From Planctomycetota bacterium (GTDB lineage: Bacteria > Planctomycetota > Phycisphaerae > WQYP01): a stretch of 40,953 nt of DNA. Below the pieces are notes generated by a model. It worked only from the letters and a program-made list of their open reading frames with translations, made no database searches and was not told the DNA's origin. The translations under genes were made by a program, and so were the position numbers. Positions 25,934-34,455 of the stretch are shown one piece after another. Each line of letters opens with the position of its first letter. The first letter of the stretch is position 1. Where the stretch lies: the NCBI GenBank assembly GCA_021831565.1, contig JAKBMM010000025.1, forward strand, positions 1-40,953, in the 5' to 3' direction.

Positions 25934-27187
25934 TTATGGTCCGCCGGAAGGCAGACCAGGCTTGGGGTCGAGCATGGCCAGCACGGCCCGCTCAACTCGC
26001 TTGGGTTTATATCCGACGATCACGGCACGGAGAATTCCCTTCTGATCGATAATGAACTGCGTCGGGATTGCTCTGACATCATATCGGGCCAACAGAGGAT
26101 TCCAGCCATGCCGCTGGGGATCAAAAAGCTCCGGCCAGACCATTTTCGGATGCTGCTGGAGAAAAATGCCCAGAGCCGCGGCGCTGTTGTCATTGGGAAT
26201 CCCGACGATTTCCAAACCCTTCTTGTGGTACTTGCGGTAAAACGTTTCCAAATCCGAAATACTCGCGCGGCAGGGAGGACACCATGTAGCCCAGAAATTA
26301 ACGAGCACCACTTTTCCTTTCCAAGCGGTGCTGCTGAATGGCTTTCCGTCGGTGATGGCCGCCGCGAACCTTTCCCGCGCATCAGCCGGTTTCCAAGCCG
26401 CGCTGCTGAACTGTTTGCCACCGAGGGCGATTCCACGGATTACGAGAGGCTTATTCAGACATGCGCGGAGACGCCGCGGGCCGAAGATGGAAGTCTGGAT
26501 CACTCGGGCCAACGGGCTTTTGAGTTCATCAAGCAGAATATGGCGGGCTTTATGGGCGATCGCCTGGTCGGCGGCGCCGCACCGGCTCATTGAAAGCACG
26601 ACGGCGGTCAGATCGTCGTTGCGAGGGTTTTGCCGGACCAGCTTTTGCACTTGGGCCAACACCGCACCCTGGGCGACGGCGTTCCGCGCATTTCGCCACC
26701 ATCGGATATTCAGGCGGGCCATACGAGCGGCCAGTCTCGTGGCGGCCGATTGGCTCTGGAGCGCCGCCTTCAAACGAGCGGTCGCCCGGGCGTCGCCAAG
26801 CAGCTCAAGCAGGGCCAGGTAACGATACTTAAGATAACGGGTATGCGCGGCGAAGTTCGCAAATCGCCTGCGGAAGGCATCAACACGAGTGACGATATCC
26901 CACATAATCGGGGCGACCTTCGGTTTGAGCCTGGCCCGCAGCTTCGCATCGGTAAAGAAGATGGTGGGCGAAGTCCCCCGGCACAGATGATCGAGCCGGT
27001 GAGCGTCTTGGCCGAGCTTTATTTTCAGCCAGGAAACGGCGGTTTTTTCGCGCCGAAAGACCGCGGATGAGCCGTCGGCGGCGCGCGACACATTCCAGAC
27101 ACCCGCCAGACTCAGGAGCACAGTGACGGATAGGCGGGCGATCATTCCCACCCGATAGGTTTTCTTTCGCAGTATTTGCGAAGGCAC
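25934..27187 (-). CDS. Secreted TlpA-like thioredoxin, paralog 2 (with internal duplication)
   Basis: A 417-residue exported protein. A signal peptide (hydrophobic about 16-35, ending SRA) is followed by an alpha-helical N-terminal domain (about 45-245) found also in the neighbouring paralog, then a TlpA/ResA-like thioredoxin domain with the redox motif WCPPC (302-306) and the cis-Pro loop IPTQFIID. It probably acts as a membrane-side thiol reductant. The segment GKxFSSxAWK occurs twice (257-266 and 281-290), where the paralog has one copy: an in-frame 24-residue tandem duplication just before the thioredoxin domain. The start is GTG at 27187; ATG 27145 is also possible and leaves a good signal peptide. 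Confidence 0.88.
   Translation of the reverse strand: MPSQILRKKTYRVGMIARLSVTVLLSLAGVWNVSRAADGSSAVFRREKTAVSWLKIKLGQDAHRLDHLCRGTSPTIFFTDAKLRARLKPKVAPIMWDIVTRVDAFRRRFANFAAHTRYLKYRYLALLELLGDARATARLKAALQSQSAATRLAARMARLNIRWWRNARNAVAQGAVLAQVQKLVRQNPRNDDLTAVVLSMSRCGAADQAIAHKARHILLDELKSPLARVIQTSIFGPRRLRACLNKPLVIRGIALGGKQFSSAAWKPADARERFAAAITDGKPFSSTAWKGKVVLVNFWATWCPPCRASISDLETFYRKYHKKGLEIVGIPNDNSAAALGIFLQQHPKMVWPELFDPQRHGWNPLLARYDVRAIPTQFIIDQKGILRAVIVGYKPKRVERAVLAMLDPKPGLPSGGP
26318..26410. repeat. Internal direct repeat inside TlpA-like paralog 2
   Basis: TTTCCAAGCGGTGCTGCTGA (from 26318) and TTTCCAAGCCGCGCTGCTGA (from 26390) match at 18 of 20 bases and are offset by exactly 72 bp, i.e. 24 codons, so the frame is kept. 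The paralog at 27226 has a single copy. Confidence 0.75.
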
Positions 27188-27225
27188 AGGAAAGCCCTTG
27201 TCCAGGCCGCCCCAGCGAGGCCTGA

Positions 27226-28380
27226 TTACTTACCCGGAAGAGAAACCGGCTTGGGATTGAGCCATTGGACCACGTCCCGCGTAAGCCCTTTCGGGTTATA
27301 GCCGACGACAATATTCCGCAGCACACCGCCGCGGTCGATGACAAACTGGGTGGGAAAACCTTCAATGCCATACTTGGCGGGCATGGCGGGATCATATATC
27401 TGCGGCCAGACCATTTTGGGATGGGTCTTGAGATAATCGCGAAGCGTCGCGATGCTCTGATCGTTGGACACGCTCAGAAGATCAAACCCCTGCTTGTGAT
27501 ACTTCGCATAGAGCGATTCCAGGTGCGGTATGGCGCGGCGGCACCATGGGCACCACGTTCCCCAGAAGTCCACCACCACCACCTTGCCTTTCCATTGGGC
27601 GCTGCTGAATTTTTTTCCGTTTATGGTGGCCCCCGAAATCACCAGAGGTTTGTTAAGCAGGGCCTGTTGGCGCCGCGGACCCATGATGGAACTCTGGATG
27701 GCGCGGGCGAGCGGGCCTTTGAGTTCATGGAGCAGAATATGGCGGGCGGCCAGCGCGATCGCATGGTCGGCGGCGCCGCCGCGGGACATGGAATAGACCA
27801 CGGCGGTAAAATCATCATCGGTGGGATCCTGCCGGACCAATTTCTGCAAGTGTTGAAGAACCGCTTGTTGCCCGGCGGCATGATGAACATTTTGCCACCA
27901 TTGCACTTCCAAACGGCCTAGTTGGGCCGCCAGCACCGTGGTTTTTGAATGGCTCTGGAGCGCCGCCTTCAAACGGGCGGTCGCCCGGGCGTTGCCGAGC
28001 AGTTCGAGCAAGGCCAGATAATGATACTGGAGATACCGGACCTGGGCGGCGGCGCCGGGAAATTGTTTGCTAAACGAATCGACACGCGTAACTATATCCC
28101 ATAGTATCGGAACAATCTTCGGCTTTATCCGGCCCCGCAGTTTGGCATTGGTAAATAAGGCGGTCGGCGAGGAGCCCCGCAACAGATGATCGAGTTTGCG
28201 GCCGTCCCGGATCAGCTTCGTTTGGAGAGTGCCGACGGCGGCCTTTTCACCCGGAGGCGTTGCAACGGAGCCGCTGGCGGCGCGCGATACGCTTAAAACA
28301 CCGGAAAAGCTCAGGAAAGCGGCGGCCACCGCCAGGCAGGCGAGCGCGCCGACCAGGTAATATTTCATTCGCGAATTCAT
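27226..28380 (-). CDS. Secreted TlpA-like thioredoxin, paralog 1
   Basis: A 384-residue protein with an N-terminal signal or anchor helix (about 6-28, ending SRA), the same helical domain as its downstream neighbour (for example RATARLKAALQS and LLNKPLVI) and a TlpA-like thioredoxin domain. The redox motif is WCPWC (276-280) and the cis-Pro loop is FPTQFVID. The motif differs from WCPPC in the paralog, which suggests a different redox potential or partner (inference). The ATG at 28380 is preferred because AGGAG lies 7 nt upstream; the frame could begin at a TTG 18 nt earlier. The two genes are 38 bp apart and arose by tandem duplication. Confidence 0.9.
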   Translation of the reverse strand: MNSRMKYYLVGALACLAVAAAFLSFSGVLSVSRAASGSVATPPGEKAAVGTLQTKLIRDGRKLDHLLRGSSPTALFTNAKLRGRIKPKIVPILWDIVTRVDSFSKQFPGAAAQVRYLQYHYLALLELLGNARATARLKAALQSHSKTTVLAAQLGRLEVQWWQNVHHAAGQQAVLQHLQKLVRQDPTDDDFTAVVYSMSRGGAADHAIALAARHILLHELKGPLARAIQSSIMGPRRQQALLNKPLVISGATINGKKFSSAQWKGKVVVVDFWGTWCPWCRRAIPHLESLYAKYHKQGFDLLSVSNDQSIATLRDYLKTHPKMVWPQIYDPAMPAKYGIEGFPTQFVIDRGGVLRNIVVGYNPKGLTRDVVQWLNPKPVSLPGK

Positions 28381-28555
28381 AAGAACACTCCTGCGCAAAA
28401 TTATGTAGGGTTGCGGAAATTCACCCGGTGCTGCAATCCATGCGAATATGCTACGTCCCGATGGAGCAAAAGTAAAATAGCGCGGCCGGCACGCTGCGCC
28501 ACGGCGGGTGCGTGTTCAACGGTAATACCTGGAATATTTCTCATTCGGGAATGGC

Positions 28556-30811
28556 TCAGTGAAATATGATTCGTTCTTCTCGTCCTTTCATCCGTAATAC
28601 GGCTGTGAACTTATACCGTCCGGTTATCAGGTTCGGCGGGACCGTGAATTCCAATTCCGTGATGCCACCGGACGGAATACGAATTTTCCGCCACCGGCTC
28701 GACCATAAAGCGCTCTTCGCGCCCACCGGCGGTACTCTCGTCGGAGGGGATGTCCTGGCAAGGGCGGTGGCTTGACTATTCGGCTTGGGGTACTTGAACG
28801 CCATCACCCGCAGTTTACCCGGCAAGCGCCCCACCCGGGCGTTGCGAATAACTATTTCCAGCCGGTATGCGCCACTGCCAGACGGGCACACTTTGCCGTT
28901 TTTATTCCAGAACGGCGCCATTGCCGCCGGCGGCAAGCCGTGTAATTCCGCCGTTCGCAGAGCCGCGACAAGATTCCGCGCCGCTCCCGGCGCTTTGACG
29001 AAAAACAACTGCTTATTGAGTGGAATCTCCACTTCGCCGGGATAACGTGTCTTAAGCGGTTCGCCTTGCGAATTGAAGCCTCTCATTACACCTTCGGGGT
29101 CAAATATCACCATTCGGCCGATGGGATAAGCGTTTGCGAAGCACCGGCTCCAGGGGAATTTCTTCTTTTTGTAAGCTTTCCGAGGTGAATGTTTGGATTT
29201 TATCAACTCCGCCAGGGGTCGCCCGGATAGCTTTCGTATTTCCGGCGGCCAATGTTTCCATGCCGCCCATTGCACGTCGCGCACGCTCCCGGCGCCGAGT
29301 CCGGCCACTACCGCCACCGCATAACCCTGGCGCTGGAAAACCGCCAACAGCGGCGGCAGATAGGGATGAACCGTGCGAAACAGTACCGCCGAGCCCAACA
29401 GATGTGCGATATATCCGATCCCGGCGCGCCGGAACCCAAGCGGCGCGACCGCGGCGCCGGAGGCCAGAGCAATAGCCGGATTCACATGGCGCCGCCGGGC
29501 AAGCCCAACGAATCCCGGCTCGCCGGAGCCGCCCGCATTCATTCTACGTCTGACCGAAATAACGCCCGCGTATGATTGTGGCGGCAGCACCCAGACCCGT
29601 ACCGGCGGATGACCAAGGGCCAATTGATGGACCAGCGGCATATATCCGGTCCTATCAGGCACGGCCACGCCGTCGAGACAGCCGCCGGGCGGCTTGTGTT
29701 TCACCCGCGTCCTCAACGTAAAGCCGAGTTTAAGTACCCGCGGCGTCGCCAGAATCGGCAAATTGGGATTGGCTCTTTTGGCGATGGAAAAAACCGTCTG
29801 GGCAAACACTCGTCGGGCTTGAAGAATCGAGCGTCGGTACGCCGGTTTGAGCCATCTATCCCAATTAAGACTCGCCGATAAGTCATCGTTTTGAGCGATC
29901 ACCAGAGCCTGGCAAAGCGGTCCGAGCCGCTGGAGTGCGCGGGCGAGCTGGCGGCGAAATCTTACCACCGCGGTTTGCAGGAAGTGCTCGCCCCAATTCA
30001 AATGCGTCGCACCGTCCAGGACCACCACAAGGGCTATTTTCCCGCCCGCGTTATCCAGGGCCGGCAATATCCTGAATGTTCTTCGCGGGCCGCTCTGGCC
30101 ACGATAAACCGTCAACGTAAATCGCCGGATGCCAGTCCGGCGCATATAATCGGCGATATAACCGTTCCCGGCTTGTGGGTACTGAAAAAAAGCGCGCGGC
30201 AGATGCGACAACCAGTGACTCTCGGCCACCGGCAAGTTTTCCCCCGCCGGCCGGTCCACACACATAAACCGGATATGCCGCTTGCGAGCATTACCGGAAT
30301 AAACGGATCGACCTTGCCAGCGAAGTTGATAGCCGCCCGCTTTCTCAAACCGCACGGGCAACCGAATCAGCATGGACCGGCCCGGTGGAACAACCGTCTT
30401 ATTAATGGGCGTGGTGGCGAGCAGCCGCCCTCTTTGGCGCTTCACAATTCCGCCCAGGTGTTCAGGGAACGGCTGAAATAACCATTTTAAATTTCCGGCC
30501 AGCGTCTGGGGCGTGGTCGAAATGTTTTTGACCGCCAGCGTCACGATCCCTTTCTGCCCCGGCCAGTAGATACCGGAGGGATGATTGGTTTTCACAACGC
30601 GCATCCGCAGCGCCGTGGCGCGGCCGGTGGCTTCGAAGGGCCGGAATCGCCCGGCCTCTCCCGGTGCGCCGGTACCGGCGGCTTTGTTGGCGGCGGCAAA
30701 CGACGACTTGGCCAACCCGGCGACCGGGGCGGGCACTGCGCTGTCGGCAGTCCGCGCCTGGCCGGCCCCAAACAGCGCCGAAAGAAACACTATGAGAATC
30801 ACTCGTTGCAT
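28556..30811 (-). CDS. Large secreted protein, possibly a degenerate glycoside hydrolase
   Basis: A 751-residue protein with a clear signal peptide (MQRVILIVFLSALFGAGQA) at the chosen ATG. A frame starting up to 34 residues earlier would overlap the L,D-transpeptidase. Residues about 65-180 look like a beta-sandwich (YWPGQKGIVTLAVKNIS). The middle region resembles a (beta/alpha)8 barrel, and VIFDPEGVMRGFNSQGEPL and a C-terminal beta domain recall GH39-like secreted proteins. The position where an Asn-Glu acid/base would be expected reads IAQNDDL, so it may be inactive. No family is assigned with confidence. It sits between the transpeptidase and the TlpA pair on the same strand. Confidence 0.68.
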   Translation of the reverse strand: MQRVILIVFLSALFGAGQARTADSAVPAPVAGLAKSSFAAANKAAGTGAPGEAGRFRPFEATGRATALRMRVVKTNHPSGIYWPGQKGIVTLAVKNISTTPQTLAGNLKWLFQPFPEHLGGIVKRQRGRLLATTPINKTVVPPGRSMLIRLPVRFEKAGGYQLRWQGRSVYSGNARKRHIRFMCVDRPAGENLPVAESHWLSHLPRAFFQYPQAGNGYIADYMRRTGIRRFTLTVYRGQSGPRRTFRILPALDNAGGKIALVVVLDGATHLNWGEHFLQTAVVRFRRQLARALQRLGPLCQALVIAQNDDLSASLNWDRWLKPAYRRSILQARRVFAQTVFSIAKRANPNLPILATPRVLKLGFTLRTRVKHKPPGGCLDGVAVPDRTGYMPLVHQLALGHPPVRVWVLPPQSYAGVISVRRRMNAGGSGEPGFVGLARRRHVNPAIALASGAAVAPLGFRRAGIGYIAHLLGSAVLFRTVHPYLPPLLAVFQRQGYAVAVVAGLGAGSVRDVQWAAWKHWPPEIRKLSGRPLAELIKSKHSPRKAYKKKKFPWSRCFANAYPIGRMVIFDPEGVMRGFNSQGEPLKTRYPGEVEIPLNKQLFFVKAPGAARNLVAALRTAELHGLPPAAMAPFWNKNGKVCPSGSGAYRLEIVIRNARVGRLPGKLRVMAFKYPKPNSQATALARTSPPTRVPPVGAKSALWSSRWRKIRIPSGGITELEFTVPPNLITGRYKFTAVLRMKGREERIIFH

Positions 30812-30833
30812 ACCGTGCAGTCGCAATTTTATT

Positions 30834-32024
30834 TCAGCCGCCCGTTCCCGCATGGCGCGTGAAGCCGGAAGGGGCGCTCCGCGGCTTGTTGATAACCACT
30901 CCCGGCGGATCAATATATGCCGGAAGATGTAACGTCAGGGGAATTGGATGCGCGGGATTGACAATGATCACCGGCATCCCAATGTGGACCAGGGTAAACA
31001 GGCGGGCCGCGTCCCAATTGGTCAGCCGGAAACAGCCGTGGGAACCGGTCAGGCCGATGTACTGCGGCACCGGGTTGCCATGCATGCCCACGCCGGGAAG
31101 GGTCAGCCCCATCCAGACCACGCCGACGGGATTGCGCGGCCCGGGGGGAATAATCAGAACATGTTTGCTATGAGCATGAGGATACATGGATGGTAAAAAA
31201 GTGTAGTTGGGATTCTCGGCGATATCTTTGATCCGGGCGTCCCGGGTGGGAAAGCCCGCTTGATGGGCGGGGATGGAACAATGAAACAAGGCTACTTGCC
31301 GGTTGTGCCGGTTGTAGGCGCGAATCACTTTTTGTTTCAGATTGATCACCAGGTACGCCACCCGGGGATCCGGCATGTCCTCCTTATCCTGCGCCAGCAC
31401 CGTGGAAAGTCCGCCCGGCAAGCCGAAATCGTTGGGACCGGGAAACGGCCGGATATTCGGCACGTTGATGGTCTGACCCACACGCAACTCTCCCAACTCC
31501 AACCGTGGATTGAGCCGCTGGAGAAGCGCCCGGGTGCAGTGGAACTTTTCGCACAGGCAGCCGGCCAGGGACCCATAAGGCATGCGCCTGGCGGCGGCCA
31601 TGCTCCGCCAGTGATAATGCAGATGGCCCACGGCCTGGGCATCCTGGGGACTGATGGTATACGTGGCAAAAACGTGTCGAACATCCACGTCCAGAGCGTC
31701 ATAAATGCGCGGATCATGCGGGTTAAAAGGATTGCAGCCGGGAAAATTGCTCGCCCCATACTCCCGGAGCGCCATGCGGGAATTAGGACCGAAAACGCCG
31801 TCGAGAATACCGGGCGAAAAATTATTGGCGGCCAAGGCGATCTGCCAGGCCAGGTTGATGCGCTGCTGGCGGGTCAACCGTGGCCTGCCGGGATTGGGAA
31901 ACTCGTGTGCCGTCCGCACGGTGGCGGAGGACGCCGGTGGTGCTGCCGCACGGGCCGGTGGCGTTACCAGCACCACCAGGCTCGCAAGCACCACGATTCC
32001 AACACATACCGGGCGCCGGTTCAT
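30834..32024 (-). CDS. L,D-transpeptidase with peptidoglycan-binding N-terminus
   Basis: A 396-residue exported YkuD-type transpeptidase that forms or remodels peptidoglycan cross-links. A signal peptide ends near residue 27. Residues about 52-90 look like a PG-binding_1 helix bundle (ILDGVFGPNSRMALREY) and 150-190 like a LysM module (LGELRVGQTINVPNI). The catalytic domain (about 222-355) carries GMHG with His315 and the active site SHGCFR, with Cys331. The ATG has GGAGG 6 nt upstream, in the end of the csrA gene 15 bp away, so the two genes are likely co-transcribed. Related enzymes attach or crosslink envelope proteins in other bacteria; the exact reaction is not shown here. Confidence 0.93.
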   Translation of the reverse strand: MNRRPVCVGIVVLASLVVLVTPPARAAAPPASSATVRTAHEFPNPGRPRLTRQQRINLAWQIALAANNFSPGILDGVFGPNSRMALREYGASNFPGCNPFNPHDPRIYDALDVDVRHVFATYTISPQDAQAVGHLHYHWRSMAAARRMPYGSLAGCLCEKFHCTRALLQRLNPRLELGELRVGQTINVPNIRPFPGPNDFGLPGGLSTVLAQDKEDMPDPRVAYLVINLKQKVIRAYNRHNRQVALFHCSIPAHQAGFPTRDARIKDIAENPNYTFLPSMYPHAHSKHVLIIPPGPRNPVGVVWMGLTLPGVGMHGNPVPQYIGLTGSHGCFRLTNWDAARLFTLVHIGMPVIIVNPAHPIPLTLHLPAYIDPPGVVINKPRSAPSGFTRHAGTGG

Positions 32025-32039
32025 GAAAGCCTCCAGGCA

Positions 32040-32312
32040 TCAGGCTGCGGAGGTAGGAGGCGGCGGCACGGACAAAGCGCCCGGCGCAGCGGCCGCGTCT
32101 TGGAAGCGCAACTGTCGCTGCGCCTCGGCTTTTTCCAGAGGAGATTTCTCGCCGGGATGCTGGCGGCGCCAGATTTCATCGCGGTCCACGGGAATTTCCC
32201 GCGGCGCCTGGATCGCCAGGCGCACGCTGGTTCGCGACCACTTGACCACTTTTACCTCAATGGTTCCATCGATGATGATGCTTTGCCCTTCGCCGCGGCT
32301 CAATGCCAACAT
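32040..32312 (-). CDS. csrA: Carbon storage regulator CsrA with C-terminal extension
   Basis: A 90-residue RNA-binding regulator that binds GGA-containing leaders and represses or stabilises mRNAs. MLALSRGEGQSIIIDG and VKVVKWSRTSVRLAIQAPREIPVDRDEIW match the CsrA core (residues 1-50). The protein is longer than the usual 60-70 residues: the last about 30 are Ala/Pro/Gln-rich. The ATG at 32312 follows AAGGAAAGGATGC, which carries two GGA motifs, a common sign of autorepression in this family (inference). A promoter with extended -10 is visible at 32405-32413. Confidence 0.92.
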   Translation of the reverse strand: MLALSRGEGQSIIIDGTIEVKVVKWSRTSVRLAIQAPREIPVDRDEIWRRQHPGEKSPLEKAEAQRQLRFQDAAAAPGALSVPPPPTSAA

Positions 32313-32404
32313 AGCGCATCCTTTCCTTGGATACCCGGTCCCCGGCCCAGGGGCCGCAATGACAAATTCATCGCCCCGTCGTCACCGGCGACGGCAATCC
32401 GTTT

Positions 32405-32413
32405 ATTATACCA
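32405..32413 (-). promoter_or_regulatory. csrA promoter with extended -10 element
   Basis: On the minus strand TGGTATAAT (TATAAT at 32410 down to 32405) gives an extended -10 about 93 bp before the csrA start. No good -35 is seen. It lies in the 125-bp gap after nirA, giving csrA its own transcript. Confidence 0.5.
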
Positions 32414-32437
32414 AAGCCGGGCGGGCGCGGCGTCGTC

Positions 32438-34195
32438 TTAAAGCACCTCGGCCATTTCGGGAATGTGTAACCACTGGGCGAGCTGTTCGGCCGTGTGGCG
32501 CTGCACGAACTGGCGGAAAGTTTCCTCATCATCCACGCGGTTGGCCTGGTATGCCTCCACAATCTGACAGATGGACTTATGTACAAATTCCGCAGGAACT
32601 TTTTTCAGCGCCACCTTGCCGAACGCGCCATCCGCACCCAATCCGCCGCCGAGCAGAATCTGGTACGCCTCGGTTCCGCGCCGGCCGCGAAAATTGCACA
32701 CCACGCCCATCAGGCCGATATCGGCGATCTGGTACTGGGCGCAGCTATTGGGGCAGCCGGTGACGCTGATCATGATCGGCGTATCGATGTCCACGTCCTG
32801 TTCCAGGTGCTTGAGAATGCTCGCGGCGCGCTGTTTGGTTTCCACGATGGCCAGGTTGCAGAACTGCGTGCCGGTGCAGGACAGCAGGTTGCCGCGCCAT
32901 AGCGGTGCGTGCGGCGGCAGGCCCGCGGTGTCCAGGCGGCGCGACATCTCCGGCACGGAGCCGGTGGGAATGTTCAGGAATAGCAGATTCTGCTTGTTGG
33001 ACAGCGCGAGGCGGGCCTGCCCGGCGGCGGCGTATTGTTCGGAAAGCTCGGCGGCGGCGTGCAGCTGCGGGGCCGTGATCCGGCCGCGCTCAATGGGCAC
33101 GCCGATATGGGAAAGCCCCGGCTGCTTCTGCGGGCCGGAACCCAGATGATCGGTATGCGGGGCGTATTCGGGCGCGGCAAGATTCTCGTCGTGTTCGAGT
33201 TGAAAGCCGATGCCCGCCTCCAGGTAATCGCGGAATTTTTCCCAGCCCCAATCGGAGACCAGATATTTCATCCGCGCCCGCGTGCGTTTTTCGCGGTAGC
33301 CATAGTCGCGGAAAATATGCGCGATGCCGCGGCAGACCGCCAGCGCCTGCTCGGGCCGGATGAATACCCGCAACCCCTGGCCGATGTACGGCTGGCTGGA
33401 TAAACCGCCGCCGACGGTTACCCCGTAGCCGCGTTCTTCATGGCCGGTGGCGGGATTGCTGCGCTTGACGCCGAAGAGGCCGATGTCGTTGATCTGCGGC
33501 TGGTGGCAGTGCAAATGGCAACCGCCGATGCTGGTCTTGAATTTCCGCGGCAGGTTGCTGAATTCCTTATCACCGTCCAGGAACATCTGGTTTACTTCCA
33601 GGCAAAGGCGGGAAGCGTCGATAATTTCCGCGTTGAGGTAGCCGGCCAACGGGCAGCCGACGACATTACGCGGCGTGTCGCCGCAGGCGAACTTGCTGAC
33701 CAAGCCGACTTTTTCCAGCCGCGGCAGAATTTCCGCCACCGCTTCAATGGTGAGCCAGTGCAACTGGAAATTCTGGCGACTGGTAATGTCGGCGAAACCG
33801 CCGGCGTATTGCTCGACAAGGGCGGCGACCACGCGGAGCTGGCGGGCGTCGATAAAGCCATTGGGAATACGGATCCGCAGCATGAAGTGGCAGAGGTTGG
33901 GAAGTTGCTGGTAAATGCCGAACCAGCGGAGCCGGACGAGATCTTCCTCGGCGATTTTGGCCCGACGGGCGGCGCTGCGGACCACCTCGCCCGCGGTGGC
34001 GTTGGGAATGGTACGCTGGAACGTTTCCAGGTCTTTGGGACTTAAAAGCTTTTCCAGCGGCTCGGTGACGTCCGCCCGGGCATACGCGAAAATATCATTC
34101 CATACTTCCAGGCCGTCTTTGGCCAACTTGATAGCCTCGACCTTGTTAAGTTTGCGGCCATCGGCGGTTACTACTGTTCCAGTTTCGGCGGTCAT
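32438..34195 (-). CDS. nirA: Ferredoxin-nitrite reductase
   Basis: A 585-residue siroheme and [4Fe-4S] enzyme of the nitrite/sulfite reductase family that reduces nitrite to ammonium with ferredoxin. Cluster and siroheme ligands are Cys440 and Cys446 (CTGTQFC) and Cys481 and Cys485 (CPNSC). The CTGTQFC pattern resembles nitrite rather than sulfite reductases. The repeated ferrodoxin-like halves and TSRQNFQLHWLTIE match the family. The ATG at 34195 is preferred: it has TTGGAG upstream and lies downstream of the predicted transcript start, while the longer frame starting at 34219 lies upstream of it. Only the assimilatory reductase itself is in the window; a nitrate reductase was not seen. Confidence 0.92.
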   Translation of the reverse strand: MTAETGTVVTADGRKLNKVEAIKLAKDGLEVWNDIFAYARADVTEPLEKLLSPKDLETFQRTIPNATAGEVVRSAARRAKIAEEDLVRLRWFGIYQQLPNLCHFMLRIRIPNGFIDARQLRVVAALVEQYAGGFADITSRQNFQLHWLTIEAVAEILPRLEKVGLVSKFACGDTPRNVVGCPLAGYLNAEIIDASRLCLEVNQMFLDGDKEFSNLPRKFKTSIGGCHLHCHQPQINDIGLFGVKRSNPATGHEERGYGVTVGGGLSSQPYIGQGLRVFIRPEQALAVCRGIAHIFRDYGYREKRTRARMKYLVSDWGWEKFRDYLEAGIGFQLEHDENLAAPEYAPHTDHLGSGPQKQPGLSHIGVPIERGRITAPQLHAAAELSEQYAAAGQARLALSNKQNLLFLNIPTGSVPEMSRRLDTAGLPPHAPLWRGNLLSCTGTQFCNLAIVETKQRAASILKHLEQDVDIDTPIMISVTGCPNSCAQYQIADIGLMGVVCNFRGRRGTEAYQILLGGGLGADGAFGKVALKKVPAEFVHKSICQIVEAYQANRVDDEETFRQFVQRHTAEQLAQWLHIPEMAEVL

Positions 34196-34221
34196 GGAAA
34201 ACTCCAATAAAAAATCCATTA

Positions 34222-34238
34222 CCTATTATTACAATAGG
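34222..34238. promoter_or_regulatory. Operator-like inverted repeat over the nirA -10
   Basis: CCTATT and AATAGG are perfect arms with a 5-bp spacer. The repeat overlaps the -10 box of the nirA promoter, so a bound regulator would block transcription. The regulator is not identifiable. Confidence 0.55.
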
Positions 34239-34253
34239 AATTATAATAGTCAA
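34225..34253 (-). promoter_or_regulatory. nirA promoter
   Basis: On the minus strand TTGACT (34253-34248) and AATAAT (34230-34225) match the consensus -35 and -10 at 5 of 6 bases each, with the optimal 17-bp spacer. Transcription should begin near 34218, about 22 nt before the ATG at 34195. Confidence 0.6.
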
Positions 34254-34337
34254 CGTTTCAAGGATTATTTTATATAATCGCCAGCTATTGGGTGGGATTA
34301 CATACTAATTACATAGGAAATCCTTGGCATCTACCGG

Positions 34338-34358
34338 GATAGCTATCGGGCCTCACGC
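34338..34358. repeat. Second copy of the GATAGCTATC palindromic repeat
   Basis: GATAGCTATCGGGcCTCaCGC matches 1485-1505 at 19 of 21 positions. Located at the upstream edge of the nirA control region. Confidence 0.5.
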
Positions 34359-34455
34359 AATTTGCAAACGCCACCCGTATCTCGTCGGGCGTGATGATGC
34401 CGGTTAATGTAGGGCCAATACTTTACGAACGCAATGACCCACGGTTGCACAAAGA

